The position numbers were made by a program, and so were the translations under genes. Positions 1 through 8,639 of a stretch of DNA of 64,000 nucleotides are shown in pieces. This DNA comes from Chitinophaga sp. HK235. GTDB lineage: Bacteria; Bacteroidota; Bacteroidia; Chitinophagales; Chitinophagaceae. Position 1 is the first letter of the stretch, and every line of letters begins with the position of its first letter. Location: positions 6,012,501 through 6,076,500 of the forward strand of contig NZ_CP073766.1 in NCBI RefSeq assembly GCF_018255755.1, given 5' to 3'. A model generated the notes under the pieces. That model saw nothing but the letters and a program-made list of their open reading frames with translations, was not told the origin of the DNA and ran no database searches.

Positions 1-45
1 TTTAATCAGAAAATAAGCATTCTCATTTTTTAAACAGGATTTTCA

Positions 46-930
46 GTGGCGGAATATGTATACGACCAGCAGAAAATGAGCAACGGGCTTGAAGCCATTA
101 TTGCCAGCAATAGCAGTAACACAGCCAGGGAGTGGTTGCAGCAACGTCTGCAGAAAGCCGCATCCATACCGCAGTTTAACCAAACCTTTACCGCTATTCC
201 CAGATTCACCGGGAAAAATATTATTTCCGTAACATCCGAACAGACAGCTGTATTACAACAGGAAGTACCGGGGTTTTTCGTACACGGGTGGACGTTAGAC
301 CGGCTGGTAAGAGTCTGGTGGTTGCTGCAGCTGAACATCAGTACTAAAACGATTTATATTGATACAATAGAACAGCTCTTCAACGCCGCCGAAATGAATG
401 AACTGGCAGCATTGTACAGTGCACTCCCGCTGCTGGCGTTTCCGGAAGAGTGGAAACTCCGCACTGCAGAAGGTATCCGCTCCAACATCGGGGTAGTACA
501 GGAAGCTATCATGCTACATAATCCCTATCCGGCAAAATACCTGGATGAACCCGCCTGGAACCAGCTTGTCATGAAGGCGATCTTCACAGATAAACCGCTG
601 CACCGTATCTCCGGCCTGGATGAGCGCCGCAACATTGCACTGGCTGCTATTCTGACTGACTTCGCCCACGAAAGATGGGCCGCCGGCAGAAAAGTAGATC
701 CCATGCAATGGCGACTACTCACTCCTTTTATCAACAGCGAAAGCCTGCCGGACATCACCCGTGTATGGCATTCCGCTGATCAGACAGAAAAAGCTGCCGC
801 CGCGCTGGTATGCGCAGGCTCTGATTATCCGCCTGCTCAGCAGTTGCTGGCCTCCAATTTGGCCCTGGCAGCCGAAATACAGGATGGCTCCCTCACCTGG
901 GACGTCATCGCCACAAAATTATCCCAGTAA
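46..930 (+). CDS. eboA: EboA-like protein, first gene of the ebo cluster
   Basis: Encodes 294 aa from a GTG start with no signal peptide; the segment with Trp and Arg residues around positions 90-110 and the helix-rich remainder resemble EboA proteins. The assignment rests mainly on context: it is followed at 15 bp by a TatD-type hydrolase and then by a UbiA-type prenyltransferase, the order eboA-eboB-eboC known from ebo clusters. The biochemical role of EboA is unknown. The cluster has been linked to export of the sunscreen scytonemin in cyanobacteria and to nematode repellence in a pseudomonad. Only 45 bases lie upstream, so the promoter, or an earlier gene of the operon, is outside the window. 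Confidence 0.8.
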   Translation: MAEYVYDQQKMSNGLEAIIASNSSNTAREWLQQRLQKAASIPQFNQTFTAIPRFTGKNIISVTSEQTAVLQQEVPGFFVHGWTLDRLVRVWWLLQLNISTKTIYIDTIEQLFNAAEMNELAALYSALPLLAFPEEWKLRTAEGIRSNIGVVQEAIMLHNPYPAKYLDEPAWNQLVMKAIFTDKPLHRISGLDERRNIALAAILTDFAHERWAAGRKVDPMQWRLLTPFINSESLPDITRVWHSADQTEKAAAALVCAGSDYPPAQQLLASNLALAAEIQDGSLTWDVIATKLSQ

Positions 931-945
931 CTAAACCTGAAAATT

Positions 946-1932
946 ATGTGTGGTATCCACGAACTCACTGAAAAAGATCTGCAACCGCTTTCCTATACAC
1001 CAGCCTATCTGGATAAAATCAAAGGCATGCGTTTCTTCGATCCGCATGTGCATATGACATCCCGTACTACCGACGACTATCAGGCAATGGCCGATGCCGG
1101 CATCGTAGCACTTATCGAACCCGCCTTCTGGCTCGGTCAGCCACGCACCGGCGTTGATACCTTCCGCGATTATTTCAACAGCCTCCTGGGCTGGGAACGT
1201 TTCCGCGCGTCTCAGTTCGGTATCAAACACTACTGCACCATCGGCCTTAATTCAAAAGAAGCCAACAACGAAAAACTGGCAGAAGCCGTCATGGAAATAC
1301 TGCCACAGTTTGTCTACAAAGAAGGAGTGGTAGGTGTTGGTGAAATAGGTTTTGATGACCAGACAGCGCTGGAAGAAAAATATTATCGTGCACAGCTGGA
1401 ACTGGCTAAGGAAGCCGGTTTGCCCGTACAGATCCACACGCCTCACCGCGACAAGAAAAAAGGAACGCAACGCAGCATGGACATAGCCATCGAACATGGC
1501 CTGCCTCCTCACATGGTGATCGTAGATCATAACAACGAGGAAACGGTGAAGGAAGTGCTCGACCGCGGTTTCTGGGCCGCTTTCACCATCTATCCATTCA
1601 CTAAAATGGGTAACGAAAGAATGGTCGCCGTTGTGAAACAATACGGCAGTGAAAGGATTATGGTCAACTCAGCTGCCGACTGGGGTATCAGCGATCCCCT
1701 TGCTGTGCCTAAAACAGCAGCCTTGATGCACGAAAGTGGTATTGACTTGAATGATATTCATTCGGTAACTTACATGAACGCTGTAAAGGCATTTGCGCAA
1801 AGCGGGCAAATCAATGAATCGGATTTTGAGATGGCCGGAAATATAGATCAAAGTGAAAGATTTAATGGAAGCACCGTTTTACGCGGAGGTCAACAGCCCA
1901 GAATCAATAAAAATACGACCATCATCCGGTAA
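946..1932 (+). CDS. eboB: TatD-family metal-dependent hydrolase (EboB)
   Basis: 328-aa amidohydrolase-fold protein. Visible metal-site residues are H34 and H36 (an HxH motif after the first strand), E133 in VGEIG, H164, H195 in VDHNNEE and D245 in NSAADWG, the set expected for TatD-type phosphodiesterases/hydrolases. The N-terminus is about 28 residues longer than in plain TatD DNases. It starts 15 bp after eboA and is followed by eboC after 53 bp, so the three are probably one transcript. The family assignment is firm; the substrate in the ebo pathway is unknown. Confidence 0.88.
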   Translation: MCGIHELTEKDLQPLSYTPAYLDKIKGMRFFDPHVHMTSRTTDDYQAMADAGIVALIEPAFWLGQPRTGVDTFRDYFNSLLGWERFRASQFGIKHYCTIGLNSKEANNEKLAEAVMEILPQFVYKEGVVGVGEIGFDDQTALEEKYYRAQLELAKEAGLPVQIHTPHRDKKKGTQRSMDIAIEHGLPPHMVIVDHNNEETVKEVLDRGFWAAFTIYPFTKMGNERMVAVVKQYGSERIMVNSAADWGISDPLAVPKTAALMHESGIDLNDIHSVTYMNAVKAFAQSGQINESDFEMAGNIDQSERFNGSTVLRGGQQPRINKNTTIIR

Positions 1933-1985
1933 AGGCCTGGCAGTTTCGTTACTGCTGGCAATGAACCATGAAAACCTGTTAAGCG

Positions 1986-2906
1986 GTGACTTATATTGTT
2001 AGCAAAGTAATTGGATACCTGCGCCTGATGCGCCCTGCCAATATCATTACGGCTATTGCCGATATTCTGGCAGGGGTTGCTATTTCCGGCTACTTTCTGA
2101 ATGCAACCTTTTCCTCCCTGACACTGGATCAGACGCTTCCGGTGGTATGCCTGTGTCTGGCCACTGCCGGACTATATGGAGGCGGTGTTGTGTTCAACGA
2201 TGTTTTTGATGCAGACCTGGACAAGGTAGAGCGGCCCGAAAGGCCCATCCCCAGCGGCGTTATCACGCACATACAAGCGATTATCCTCGGCTGTTACCTA
2301 TTGCTGGTAGGAATACTGGCTGCCTTTTCAGTGGGTGGTTTCCAGGGTATTGCCGGCTGGATGGCCATCGCCACCGCCACCTCGGCACTGGTATACGACA
2401 AATGGGGAAAACATCATAGTTTCCTTGGTCCAGTAAACATGGGACTTTGCCGCGGTCTCAACCTCCTGCTGGGCATCAGTATTGTGCCCGGCGCGGTGGA
2501 AACATGGTGGTGGATAGGCCTGGTACCGGTGTTGTATATTGCTGCCGTTACCAACATCAGCCGGGGAGAAGTATATGGCGGTACAAGCACCAGCACCCGC
2601 ATCACGGCGGTTTGTTATGGTATCGTACTGCTCACCATCGGGGGCCTGGCAGCCTTTAATCACCATCTCTGGAAAGCATTGCCTTTCCTGCTGCTCTTTA
2701 CCTGGATGATCATGAAACCTTTGTACAGGGCTTTTAAGGACCCTTCCGGGCCCAACATCGGAAAGGCAGTGAAGGCGGGCATTGTTGCACTGATAGTCAT
2801 GAATGCCGCCTGGGTGGCAGCTTTTGATGCTGTCAGTTATGCACTGGCGGTATTGCTCCTGTTGCCTGTATCAATGGGACTGGGAAAAGTTTTTGCCATC
2901 ACCTAA
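1986..2906 (+). CDS. eboC: UbiA-like prenyltransferase EboC
   Basis: 306-aa integral membrane protein with about eight hydrophobic segments. The first Asp-rich prenyl-diphosphate motif, NDxxDxxxD, is at N71-D79, followed by the arginine-rich stretch ERPERPIPSG; the second conserved segment contains YDKWGK near residue 137. UbiA enzymes attach an isoprenoid chain to an aromatic or sugar-like acceptor at the membrane, and EboC belongs to a distinct subgroup near (S)-2,3-di-O-geranylgeranylglyceryl phosphate synthases. The predicted start is GTG. The stop codon lies in a run of 8-bp direct repeats shared with the end of the convergent response regulator gene. Confidence 0.88.
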   Translation: MTYIVSKVIGYLRLMRPANIITAIADILAGVAISGYFLNATFSSLTLDQTLPVVCLCLATAGLYGGGVVFNDVFDADLDKVERPERPIPSGVITHIQAIILGCYLLLVGILAAFSVGGFQGIAGWMAIATATSALVYDKWGKHHSFLGPVNMGLCRGLNLLLGISIVPGAVETWWWIGLVPVLYIAAVTNISRGEVYGGTSTSTRITAVCYGIVLLTIGGLAAFNHHLWKALPFLLLFTWMIMKPLYRAFKDPSGPNIGKAVKAGIVALIVMNAAWVAAFDAVSYALAVLLLLPVSMGLGKVFAIT

Positions 2907-2951
2907 ATCACTAAATCACTAAATTCCTAAATCTCTAAATATTTAAATCAG
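2904..2951. repeat. six 8-bp TAAATNNN direct repeats at a convergent gene junction
   Basis: Two TAAATCAC units are followed by the variants TAAATTCC, TAAATCTC, TAAATATT and TAAATCAG with no gap. The run starts with the stop codon of eboC and ends in the last codons of the convergent response regulator, filling the whole intergenic space. No hairpin terminator is seen here. Confidence 0.8.
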
Positions 2952-3578
2952 CCCTCTTTTGATGGCTTCCTTTACCAGCCCGGCTGTATTTTTTACGGCC
3001 AGTTTCTGCGTGAGGTTAAGCCGGTGGGTTTCTACTGTACGCAGGCTGATAAACAACATATCAGCGATCTGCTGATTGGAATGTTCTTCTGCAATCAGCT
3101 TCAGTATTTCCTTTTCACGACGGGTAAGCGGAATGTCGTAGCCAGTGGATTTCTGCCCTGTGATCATTTCGTGTAACAATTGTTGTTTGATGCTGGCATC
3201 CAGAAACTGTTCTCCGGCATATACCTGTTCTATGGCCGCTACCAGCGTGTCCTGGTCGGTGTTTTTAAGAAGGTAGCCACTGGCACCATTACGCAGCATC
3301 TGTTTGATATAATGTGATTCCATGAAATTGGTGAGTGCAATGATTTTTATCTCCGGATAATTTTTCCGGACCTGTTTACATAATTCCAGTCCATCAATAT
3401 CCGGCATCTGTATGTCCAGCAGCAATACGTCCGGCAAGCTGGCCGGTAACGCCTCCATCAGTGCGGTGGCGGCATTGCTTTCATATACTACTTCTATATG
3501 TGGATAGGGAGCCAGCATGGCTTTTAATCCATTGATGACCAGCAGGTGGTCGTCTGTAATGGCTAACTTGATCTTCAT
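2943..3578 (-). CDS. NarL/FixJ-type response regulator
   Basis: 211 aa. The N-terminal receiver domain has the acidic pair D9/D10 and the phospho-acceptor D55 in LLLDIQMPD. The C-terminal LuxR-type helix-turn-helix begins near residue 151 with LTRREKEIL and ends with RTVETHRLNL. It lies 21 bp after the end of the kinase gene on the same strand, so the pair is co-transcribed and the kinase is its likely partner. It sits between eboC and eboD and could control that cluster, but no binding site can be pointed to. Confidence 0.95.
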   Translation of the reverse strand: MKIKLAITDDHLLVINGLKAMLAPYPHIEVVYESNAATALMEALPASLPDVLLLDIQMPDIDGLELCKQVRKNYPEIKIIALTNFMESHYIKQMLRNGASGYLLKNTDQDTLVAAIEQVYAGEQFLDASIKQQLLHEMITGQKSTGYDIPLTRREKEILKLIAEEHSNQQIADMLFISLRTVETHRLNLTQKLAVKNTAGLVKEAIKRGLI

Positions 3579-3599
3579 AAAAAATAATTGACATGGAAA

Positions 3600-5576
3600 T
3601 CAGACTTCCATGAGTTGCATAATCGCGATATCAAATTCTATATAGGCGGTAGTTCCGTGTCCGCGGGATGCGTCTATTTCCAGATTGCCGTTTAATGCCT
3701 TTATCCTGGATTGCAGGCTGTTGAGGCCCATACCGGTTTGAAGGCCAGGGTGGGTCTGGAAGCCTATCCCGTTGTCTTCAACAGTGATGGTGAGCAGCTG
3801 CCCATGCCGGGTAAGCTGCACAAAGGCTTCTGTAGCCTGTGAATGTTTGATAATATTGTTGACCAGTTCCTGTACAATACGGTAAACCGACAGTTCGAAA
3901 TTGGCTTTGAAACGCCCGATATCATCCGGTGCATAACACGAGATGGTCAGATGCCGGGAATGGCTCACATTACGGCAATAAAAACGAACCGCTTCTGCCA
4001 GCCCCATTCTGGCCAGCAGCTCGGGCATCAGGTTGTGCGCGGTTTTACGTACTTCGCCGATGGCATCATCCAGCATGCCCATCGCATGTATGAAACCTTT
4101 GTCTGTTTGTAAGACGGTACGGTCATGCTTTACGGCTGCAAAGTGCATTTTAACGGCAGACAACAATCCGCCTACGCCATCGTGCAGATCTTTCGACAGG
4201 CGGGTACGTTCTCTTTCTTCACCCTGTATCATCGCTTCCAGCACTTGTACTGTTTTTTCCACCTCCATAGTCTGTAATTGTTGTTGCTGCAGCTTGTGGC
4301 GGTGCTTCAGCCGTTGCCATACCAGAAAGGCGAATGCCAACAGCAGGATAGCGGATATCAGGAAGAAAAAGAGCCACATGTTTTTATGTTGCAGCTGCAG
4401 GTCCTTGCGGGTGAGCTGCAGTTGTTTTTCGGTGAGCTCACGGTCTTTTTTCTCTGACTGGTACTGCATCTCCAGCAGTGCCACATTATTGCGGGCCGCA
4501 TCACCGGTAAGGGAATCATTCAGCACTTCAAACTTCTCCCGCAGGAGAAATGCCTGCTTATAATCGCCCATGGTGGCTTTCAGGTTGGAAGCTACCAGAT
4601 AAGCCCAGCGCAGTTCATTGGTGGCATTGTATTCCTGAGCCATGGTAATGGCTTTTTCCACATAAGAGAAGGCTTCGGTAAACCTGTTCAGGTTAAACAA
4701 CTCCCGTCCGTAGCCCAGGTACAAATAGGTGAGCAGCTCGGGTTGGGGGTATTTATCAGACAGCTCCAGCGCCTGGGAATATTGCTGGTAGGCTTTTTCC
4801 CGGTTCCCTTGTTCAAAATAGAGATTGCCCAGGTTGAGCTGTGCCTTGAGCACATAGGCACTATCCTCCAGCTCCCGGCCTGTATTGATAGCCTGCCGGT
4901 AATATTGTTCCCCTTCCTCATAGCGGTGCAGCGACACCATACAGGAGCCCATCGTGATCAGGGCGGCAGAAGTACGTCGATTGTTGCCCACCGCGAGGCC
5001 GTTATGGTAAGCCTTTTCGGCATATTGGAAGCCTTTGCGGAAGTCTTTCAGGATCACAAAAAGGGAGGCCAGGTGGTTGTTCATCATCCCCGAAAAAAGG
5101 CTGTCCCGCATGGCGTCGGCCAGTTTGAGCGCTTCCAGGTAACGGCCGGCAGCGGCAGGGAAATTGCCCAGCGAATGATGTTCATTACCGCTGAAACTAA
5201 GGGCCCGCATCAGGTTCATCGTGTCTTTCAGTGCTGCGTATATGCTCGCGGCCTTGTCTACCATAAACAACGATTCCCGGTATTGTCCGCGCATATCCTG
5301 GATATACATGTAATAACAGGCGAAATCAGCCACGCCCTTGTCATAGTGCAGCTGACGGCTGAGATGCAGCGCTTCGCGGAAAATCTGGTCTGCCTTCTGT
5401 AAACTGTCCGGCAGATAACTCATCGCATAGGCAAACAAGGTGTTTACCCGGCTGGTGTCGGCCTTCTTGTATTGCAGTACCCGAAACAGGCTGTCTTGTG
5501 TTGCCGTGTTAAACGCCCGCGCTGATAAGCAGAGCCCGGAGATTAAACAGCAAACAAAAAATAATCTTTTTAACAT
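3600..5576 (-). CDS. TPR-containing sensor histidine kinase (HisKA_3 type)
   Basis: 658 aa. An N-terminal signal peptide of about 21 residues is followed by a periplasmic block of tetratricopeptide repeats (roughly 30-370), a coiled-coil linker, one membrane span near residues 398-420, and a cytoplasmic kinase. The phospho-acceptor is H465 in LSKDLHDGVGG, and the HATPase N-box reads ELVNNIIKHS. This architecture is common in Bacteroidota. It is the first gene of a two-gene operon with the NarL-type regulator and points away from eboD, with a 617-bp shared upstream region. Confidence 0.93.
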   Translation of the reverse strand: MLKRLFFVCCLISGLCLSARAFNTATQDSLFRVLQYKKADTSRVNTLFAYAMSYLPDSLQKADQIFREALHLSRQLHYDKGVADFACYYMYIQDMRGQYRESLFMVDKAASIYAALKDTMNLMRALSFSGNEHHSLGNFPAAAGRYLEALKLADAMRDSLFSGMMNNHLASLFVILKDFRKGFQYAEKAYHNGLAVGNNRRTSAALITMGSCMVSLHRYEEGEQYYRQAINTGRELEDSAYVLKAQLNLGNLYFEQGNREKAYQQYSQALELSDKYPQPELLTYLYLGYGRELFNLNRFTEAFSYVEKAITMAQEYNATNELRWAYLVASNLKATMGDYKQAFLLREKFEVLNDSLTGDAARNNVALLEMQYQSEKKDRELTEKQLQLTRKDLQLQHKNMWLFFFLISAILLLAFAFLVWQRLKHRHKLQQQQLQTMEVEKTVQVLEAMIQGEERERTRLSKDLHDGVGGLLSAVKMHFAAVKHDRTVLQTDKGFIHAMGMLDDAIGEVRKTAHNLMPELLARMGLAEAVRFYCRNVSHSRHLTISCYAPDDIGRFKANFELSVYRIVQELVNNIIKHSQATEAFVQLTRHGQLLTITVEDNGIGFQTHPGLQTGMGLNSLQSRIKALNGNLEIDASRGHGTTAYIEFDIAIMQLMEV

Positions 5577-6193
5577 TGCTCAATAAGCTTTTTCAATCAG
5601 ATCAATATCTGGGGTATGCCCGAAAATGAGTCTGGGAGAGGAAACACTACGTTCCCGGCCAGGCTTAATGCTTGTGACAATTTACTCAGCAATGCAACAA
5701 GAGAAGTATGAAAAACAGCCGTGTTACAGGGTTAACAACATGGGGGGCATTTGCCGGATATTCATCTAAACAAACAATTAATCAATGACTTACAGATAAC
5801 AGTACAGTCCATCTGCAGCAGAGGATAAAGATCTTCAATTCCTGCTTAATACGCAACAGGTAATAGGACGAACGGAAAGGATTGCCATCCGTATTTTACC
5901 TGGTGGGTAATATAATGCCCGATAGATAAGGATTTGCGGCAAAGAGCAGAGGCTAAGTAGAACTACGCAATTATTTAAATAATGGTTTGTACCGTGGAAT
6001 AGCCGTATAAAACCTGGTTTCTTTGCAGAGAGTAATGAACCATTTCTCAATTGCATACCGACAACAACAAACAGGTAGAACCCCAAAAAAGGCTCCGTTC
6101 ACGGAGCCTTATTCTTTGTGAAAATATCTCGTTTTTATGTGTACATTTAATGGCTATTGAATTTTTTTAGATTGATGCATGCGGAACTAAGCC
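5577..6193. other. 617-bp divergent intergenic region between kinase and eboD
   Basis: Must hold the promoters for the minus-strand kinase/regulator pair and for plus-strand eboDEF. No clear TANNTTTG box with correct spacing was found for either. An 83-codon open frame on the minus strand (5835-6086) has no recognisable features and was not accepted as a gene. The only distinct structure is the hairpin at 6089-6110. Confidence 0.6.
6089..6110. terminator. terminator-like hairpin inside a divergent intergenic region
   Basis: A perfect 9-bp stem, AAGGCTCCG/CGGAGCCTT, with a TTCA loop. It is flanked by six A residues on the left (a U-run for minus-strand transcripts) and by TATTCTTT on the right. 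Its place between two divergent genes is unusual because neither neighbour needs a terminator there. Confidence 0.65.
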
Positions 6194-7348
6194 ATGGAGT
6201 ATATTCAACAACAATTCGACGTTAACTTTTCTTTCGGGGTATTTTTTTCCAGACATTTATTTGATCCTGCCAATACCTGTTTGTCCGCTTTCCTGGAATC
6301 CAAGGCCAGTACTGCCTTTCAAAAGAAACTGCTGGTCATCCTCGATGGAGGTGTAGCGGCCAGTCATCCCGGCCTTGCGGAACAGATCAGCCGTTATCTG
6401 GGCCAGGTGCGCGGGTTTCAGCTGGCACCTGAAATCATTACCATCACCGGCGGGGAAAGCGTAAAAAATGACCTGCCCCTGCTTTTTTCGCTGGTTGATG
6501 CCATCGACCGCTACGGAATAGACCGCCACTCCTATGTGATCGGCGTCGGGGGTGGTTCCCTGCTCGACCTGGTTGGGTTTGCAGCCGCTATCTCCCACCG
6601 TGGTGTAAAACATATCCGTATCCCTACTACCGTGCTGTCACAGAATGATTCCGGCGTTGGGGTGAAAAACGGTGTCAACTACAAAGGCAAGAAAAACTTC
6701 CTGGGCTCTTTTGCACCACCGGCTGCAGTGTTTAATGACAGCACTTTCCTCACCACCCTGGACGGCCGCGACTGGCGCTCCGGTATGGTGGAAGCGGTAA
6801 AGGTAGCCCTCATCAGGGATGCAGCTTTCTTCGAATGGATGGAACAAAGAGCGGCAGCACTTACTGCCGGCGATATGCCCGGTATGGAAGAGCTGATCTA
6901 TCGCTGCGCAGCCCTGCATATGGCACATATTGGTGGTGGCGGCGATCCCTTCGAAAGCGGCTCTGCCCGTCCGCTTGACTTCGGGCACTGGAGTGCACAT
7001 AAACTGGAACAACTGACTAACTTCGCTTTGCGCCATGGGGAAGCGGTATCCATCGGTATCGCGATCGACAGCGTGTATTCCTGCCTGTTAGGATGGATTA
7101 GTGAAACGGATATGCACCGTATCGTCAGTGTTCTCAAACAGATGCAGCTGCCGGTATGGCATCCGCTCCTGGAAAAGCAGGATGGCGAACCATCTCCCGT
7201 CATCGCAGGCCTGGAAGAATTCCGCGAACACCTGGGTGGACAGCTGACCATCTCCCTGCTGAAAGCCATCGGTAAAGGCGCAGAAGTACATCACATTGAT
7301 CTGGACCTGCTGTACAAAGCAGCAGACATCTGCAAAAACTTACAGTAA
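6194..7348 (+). CDS. eboD: EboD, 3-dehydroquinate-synthase-like sugar phosphate cyclase
   Basis: 384 aa. The NAD-binding glycine-rich motif GVGGGSLLD is at 117-125. Three zinc ligands expected for the 3-dehydroquinate synthase superfamily are present: E200, H265 (DFGHWSAH) and H281 (RHGEAVS). The lysine-rich loop NYKGKKNFLG is near 162-171. Superfamily members cyclise a sugar phosphate to a carbocycle; the ebo members form their own group and the true substrate is not established, so it should not be taken for aroB. The gene overlaps eboE by one base (TAATG), showing translational coupling. Confidence 0.9.
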   Translation: MEYIQQQFDVNFSFGVFFSRHLFDPANTCLSAFLESKASTAFQKKLLVILDGGVAASHPGLAEQISRYLGQVRGFQLAPEIITITGGESVKNDLPLLFSLVDAIDRYGIDRHSYVIGVGGGSLLDLVGFAAAISHRGVKHIRIPTTVLSQNDSGVGVKNGVNYKGKKNFLGSFAPPAAVFNDSTFLTTLDGRDWRSGMVEAVKVALIRDAAFFEWMEQRAAALTAGDMPGMEELIYRCAALHMAHIGGGGDPFESGSARPLDFGHWSAHKLEQLTNFALRHGEAVSIGIAIDSVYSCLLGWISETDMHRIVSVLKQMQLPVWHPLLEKQDGEPSPVIAGLEEFREHLGGQLTISLLKAIGKGAEVHHIDLDLLYKAADICKNLQ

Positions 7349-8556
7349 TGCAAACAGCATACGGACACCTGACTTATTGCACCAATATTCATCCCGGTGA
7401 AAAATGGGAAGACCATTTCGCCCAACTCAAAAAATATATTCCTCAAGTCAAACAACAGGTAGCTCCCGGCCAACCCTTTGGTATAGGGCTGCGACTGGCC
7501 AACACGGCCAGCCTGGAACTGGCAAAAGAGGAAAACCTGAATGCCTTTAAAGCCTGGCTGCAACAGGAAAACTGTTACGTATTCACCATGAACGGTTTCC
7601 CCTACGGCGGCTTTCACGATGTAGTGGTGAAAGATCAGGTACATGCACCCGACTGGACACAGGCCGACCGTGTAGCCTACACCATCAGGCTGTTTCGCCT
7701 GCTGGCAGCTCTTTTGCCGGAAGGAATGGAAGGCGGCATCTCCACCTCACCGCTCTCTTATAAATTCTGGTGCAACCGCTGCGAGGAAGAAAAAAATTCC
7801 TTCACCGAAAGTGCCACACTGAATATGTTGCTCGTGGTGGAACAGCTGGCCCGTATTCACCGTGGCGGTGGACCACTCATGCACCTCGATGTGGAGCCGG
7901 AGCCCGACGGACTACTGGAGAACACCCGCGAGTATATCAACTGGTATACAACATCGCTGCTGCCTGCTGGTATCTGTTTTATCAAAGATAAACTGGGCGT
8001 CGACGAAGAGGAGGCAGCTGATATCATCAGAAGGCATGTACAGCTCTGTTATGATGTATGCCATTTTGCGCTGGAATACGAAGAGCCGGAGCACGTGTTG
8101 AAACAGCTGCAGGCCAATGGCCTCCGTGTAGGGAAGATACAGATCAGTGCTGCCCTGAAAGCAGACCTGCCAACGGAAACGGACCAACGTAATACGGTCA
8201 TCAATGCCTTCCGCCAGTTCAACGAACCGGTATATCTGCATCAGGTGATCGGAAGAAAAAAAGATGGCAGCCTGATACATTACCCGGATCTGCCGCAGGC
8301 GCTGGAAGACGCCGCCAACACAGCTGTTGCCGAGTGGCGTTCCCACTTTCATGTGCCTATCTTCATCGATCGTTTTGAAGTGTTGCAATCCACCCGCGAA
8401 GAGATTGTCAAAGTACTGGCATTACAGCGGCAACAACCATTTACTGCCCATCTGGAAGTAGAAACCTATACCTGGGATGTACTGCCGGCGGGACTTAAGG
8501 AAGAAATGGCGGTGTCTGTGTCAAGGGAACTGAACTGGGTTCGTAGCCAGTTATGA
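7348..8556 (+). CDS. eboE: EboE, metabolite traffic protein
   Basis: 402-aa cytosolic protein with the pattern of the TIM-barrel, xylose-isomerase-like EboE family. Visible stretches include LTYCTNIHPGE near the start, GLRLAN near residue 47, the MNGFPYGGFH segment, LHLDVEPEPDG near 170-180 and CYDVCHFALEYEEP near 230. The Asp, Glu and His residues at strand ends suggest a metal site. Its start codon overlaps the eboD stop. EboE is needed for ebo function in other bacteria, but its reaction is unknown. A perfect 13-bp inverted repeat begins within the stop codon. Confidence 0.9.
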   Translation: MQTAYGHLTYCTNIHPGEKWEDHFAQLKKYIPQVKQQVAPGQPFGIGLRLANTASLELAKEENLNAFKAWLQQENCYVFTMNGFPYGGFHDVVVKDQVHAPDWTQADRVAYTIRLFRLLAALLPEGMEGGISTSPLSYKFWCNRCEEEKNSFTESATLNMLLVVEQLARIHRGGGPLMHLDVEPEPDGLLENTREYINWYTTSLLPAGICFIKDKLGVDEEEAADIIRRHVQLCYDVCHFALEYEEPEHVLKQLQANGLRVGKIQISAALKADLPTETDQRNTVINAFRQFNEPVYLHQVIGRKKDGSLIHYPDLPQALEDAANTAVAEWRSHFHVPIFIDRFEVLQSTREEIVKVLALQRQQPFTAHLEVETYTWDVLPAGLKEEMAVSVSRELNWVRSQL

Positions 8557-8588
8557 ATTACAAATTCATCATCCGGAATTTGTAATTC
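8555..8588. repeat. perfect 13-bp inverted repeat between eboE and eboF
   Basis: Arms GAATTACAAATTC and GAATTTGTAATTC are separated by 8 bases and start inside the eboE stop codon. The AT-rich stem has no U-run after it, so it is probably an RNA processing or stability element, or an intergenic repeat, rather than a strong terminator. Confidence 0.8.
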
Positions 8589-8639
8589 GTAATTGAAATG
8601 TATAGTTTTATATCGGAAAATGAAACGTTGATCATATCT

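Noticed and set aside
5835..6086. 83-codon open frame upstream of the kinase
   Set aside because: No domain or operon logic, and composition typical of intergenic DNA.
6194..7348. aroB (true 3-dehydroquinate synthase)
   Set aside because: Although the fold and zinc ligands match, the gene is coupled to eboE and belongs to the ebo set rather than the shikimate pathway.
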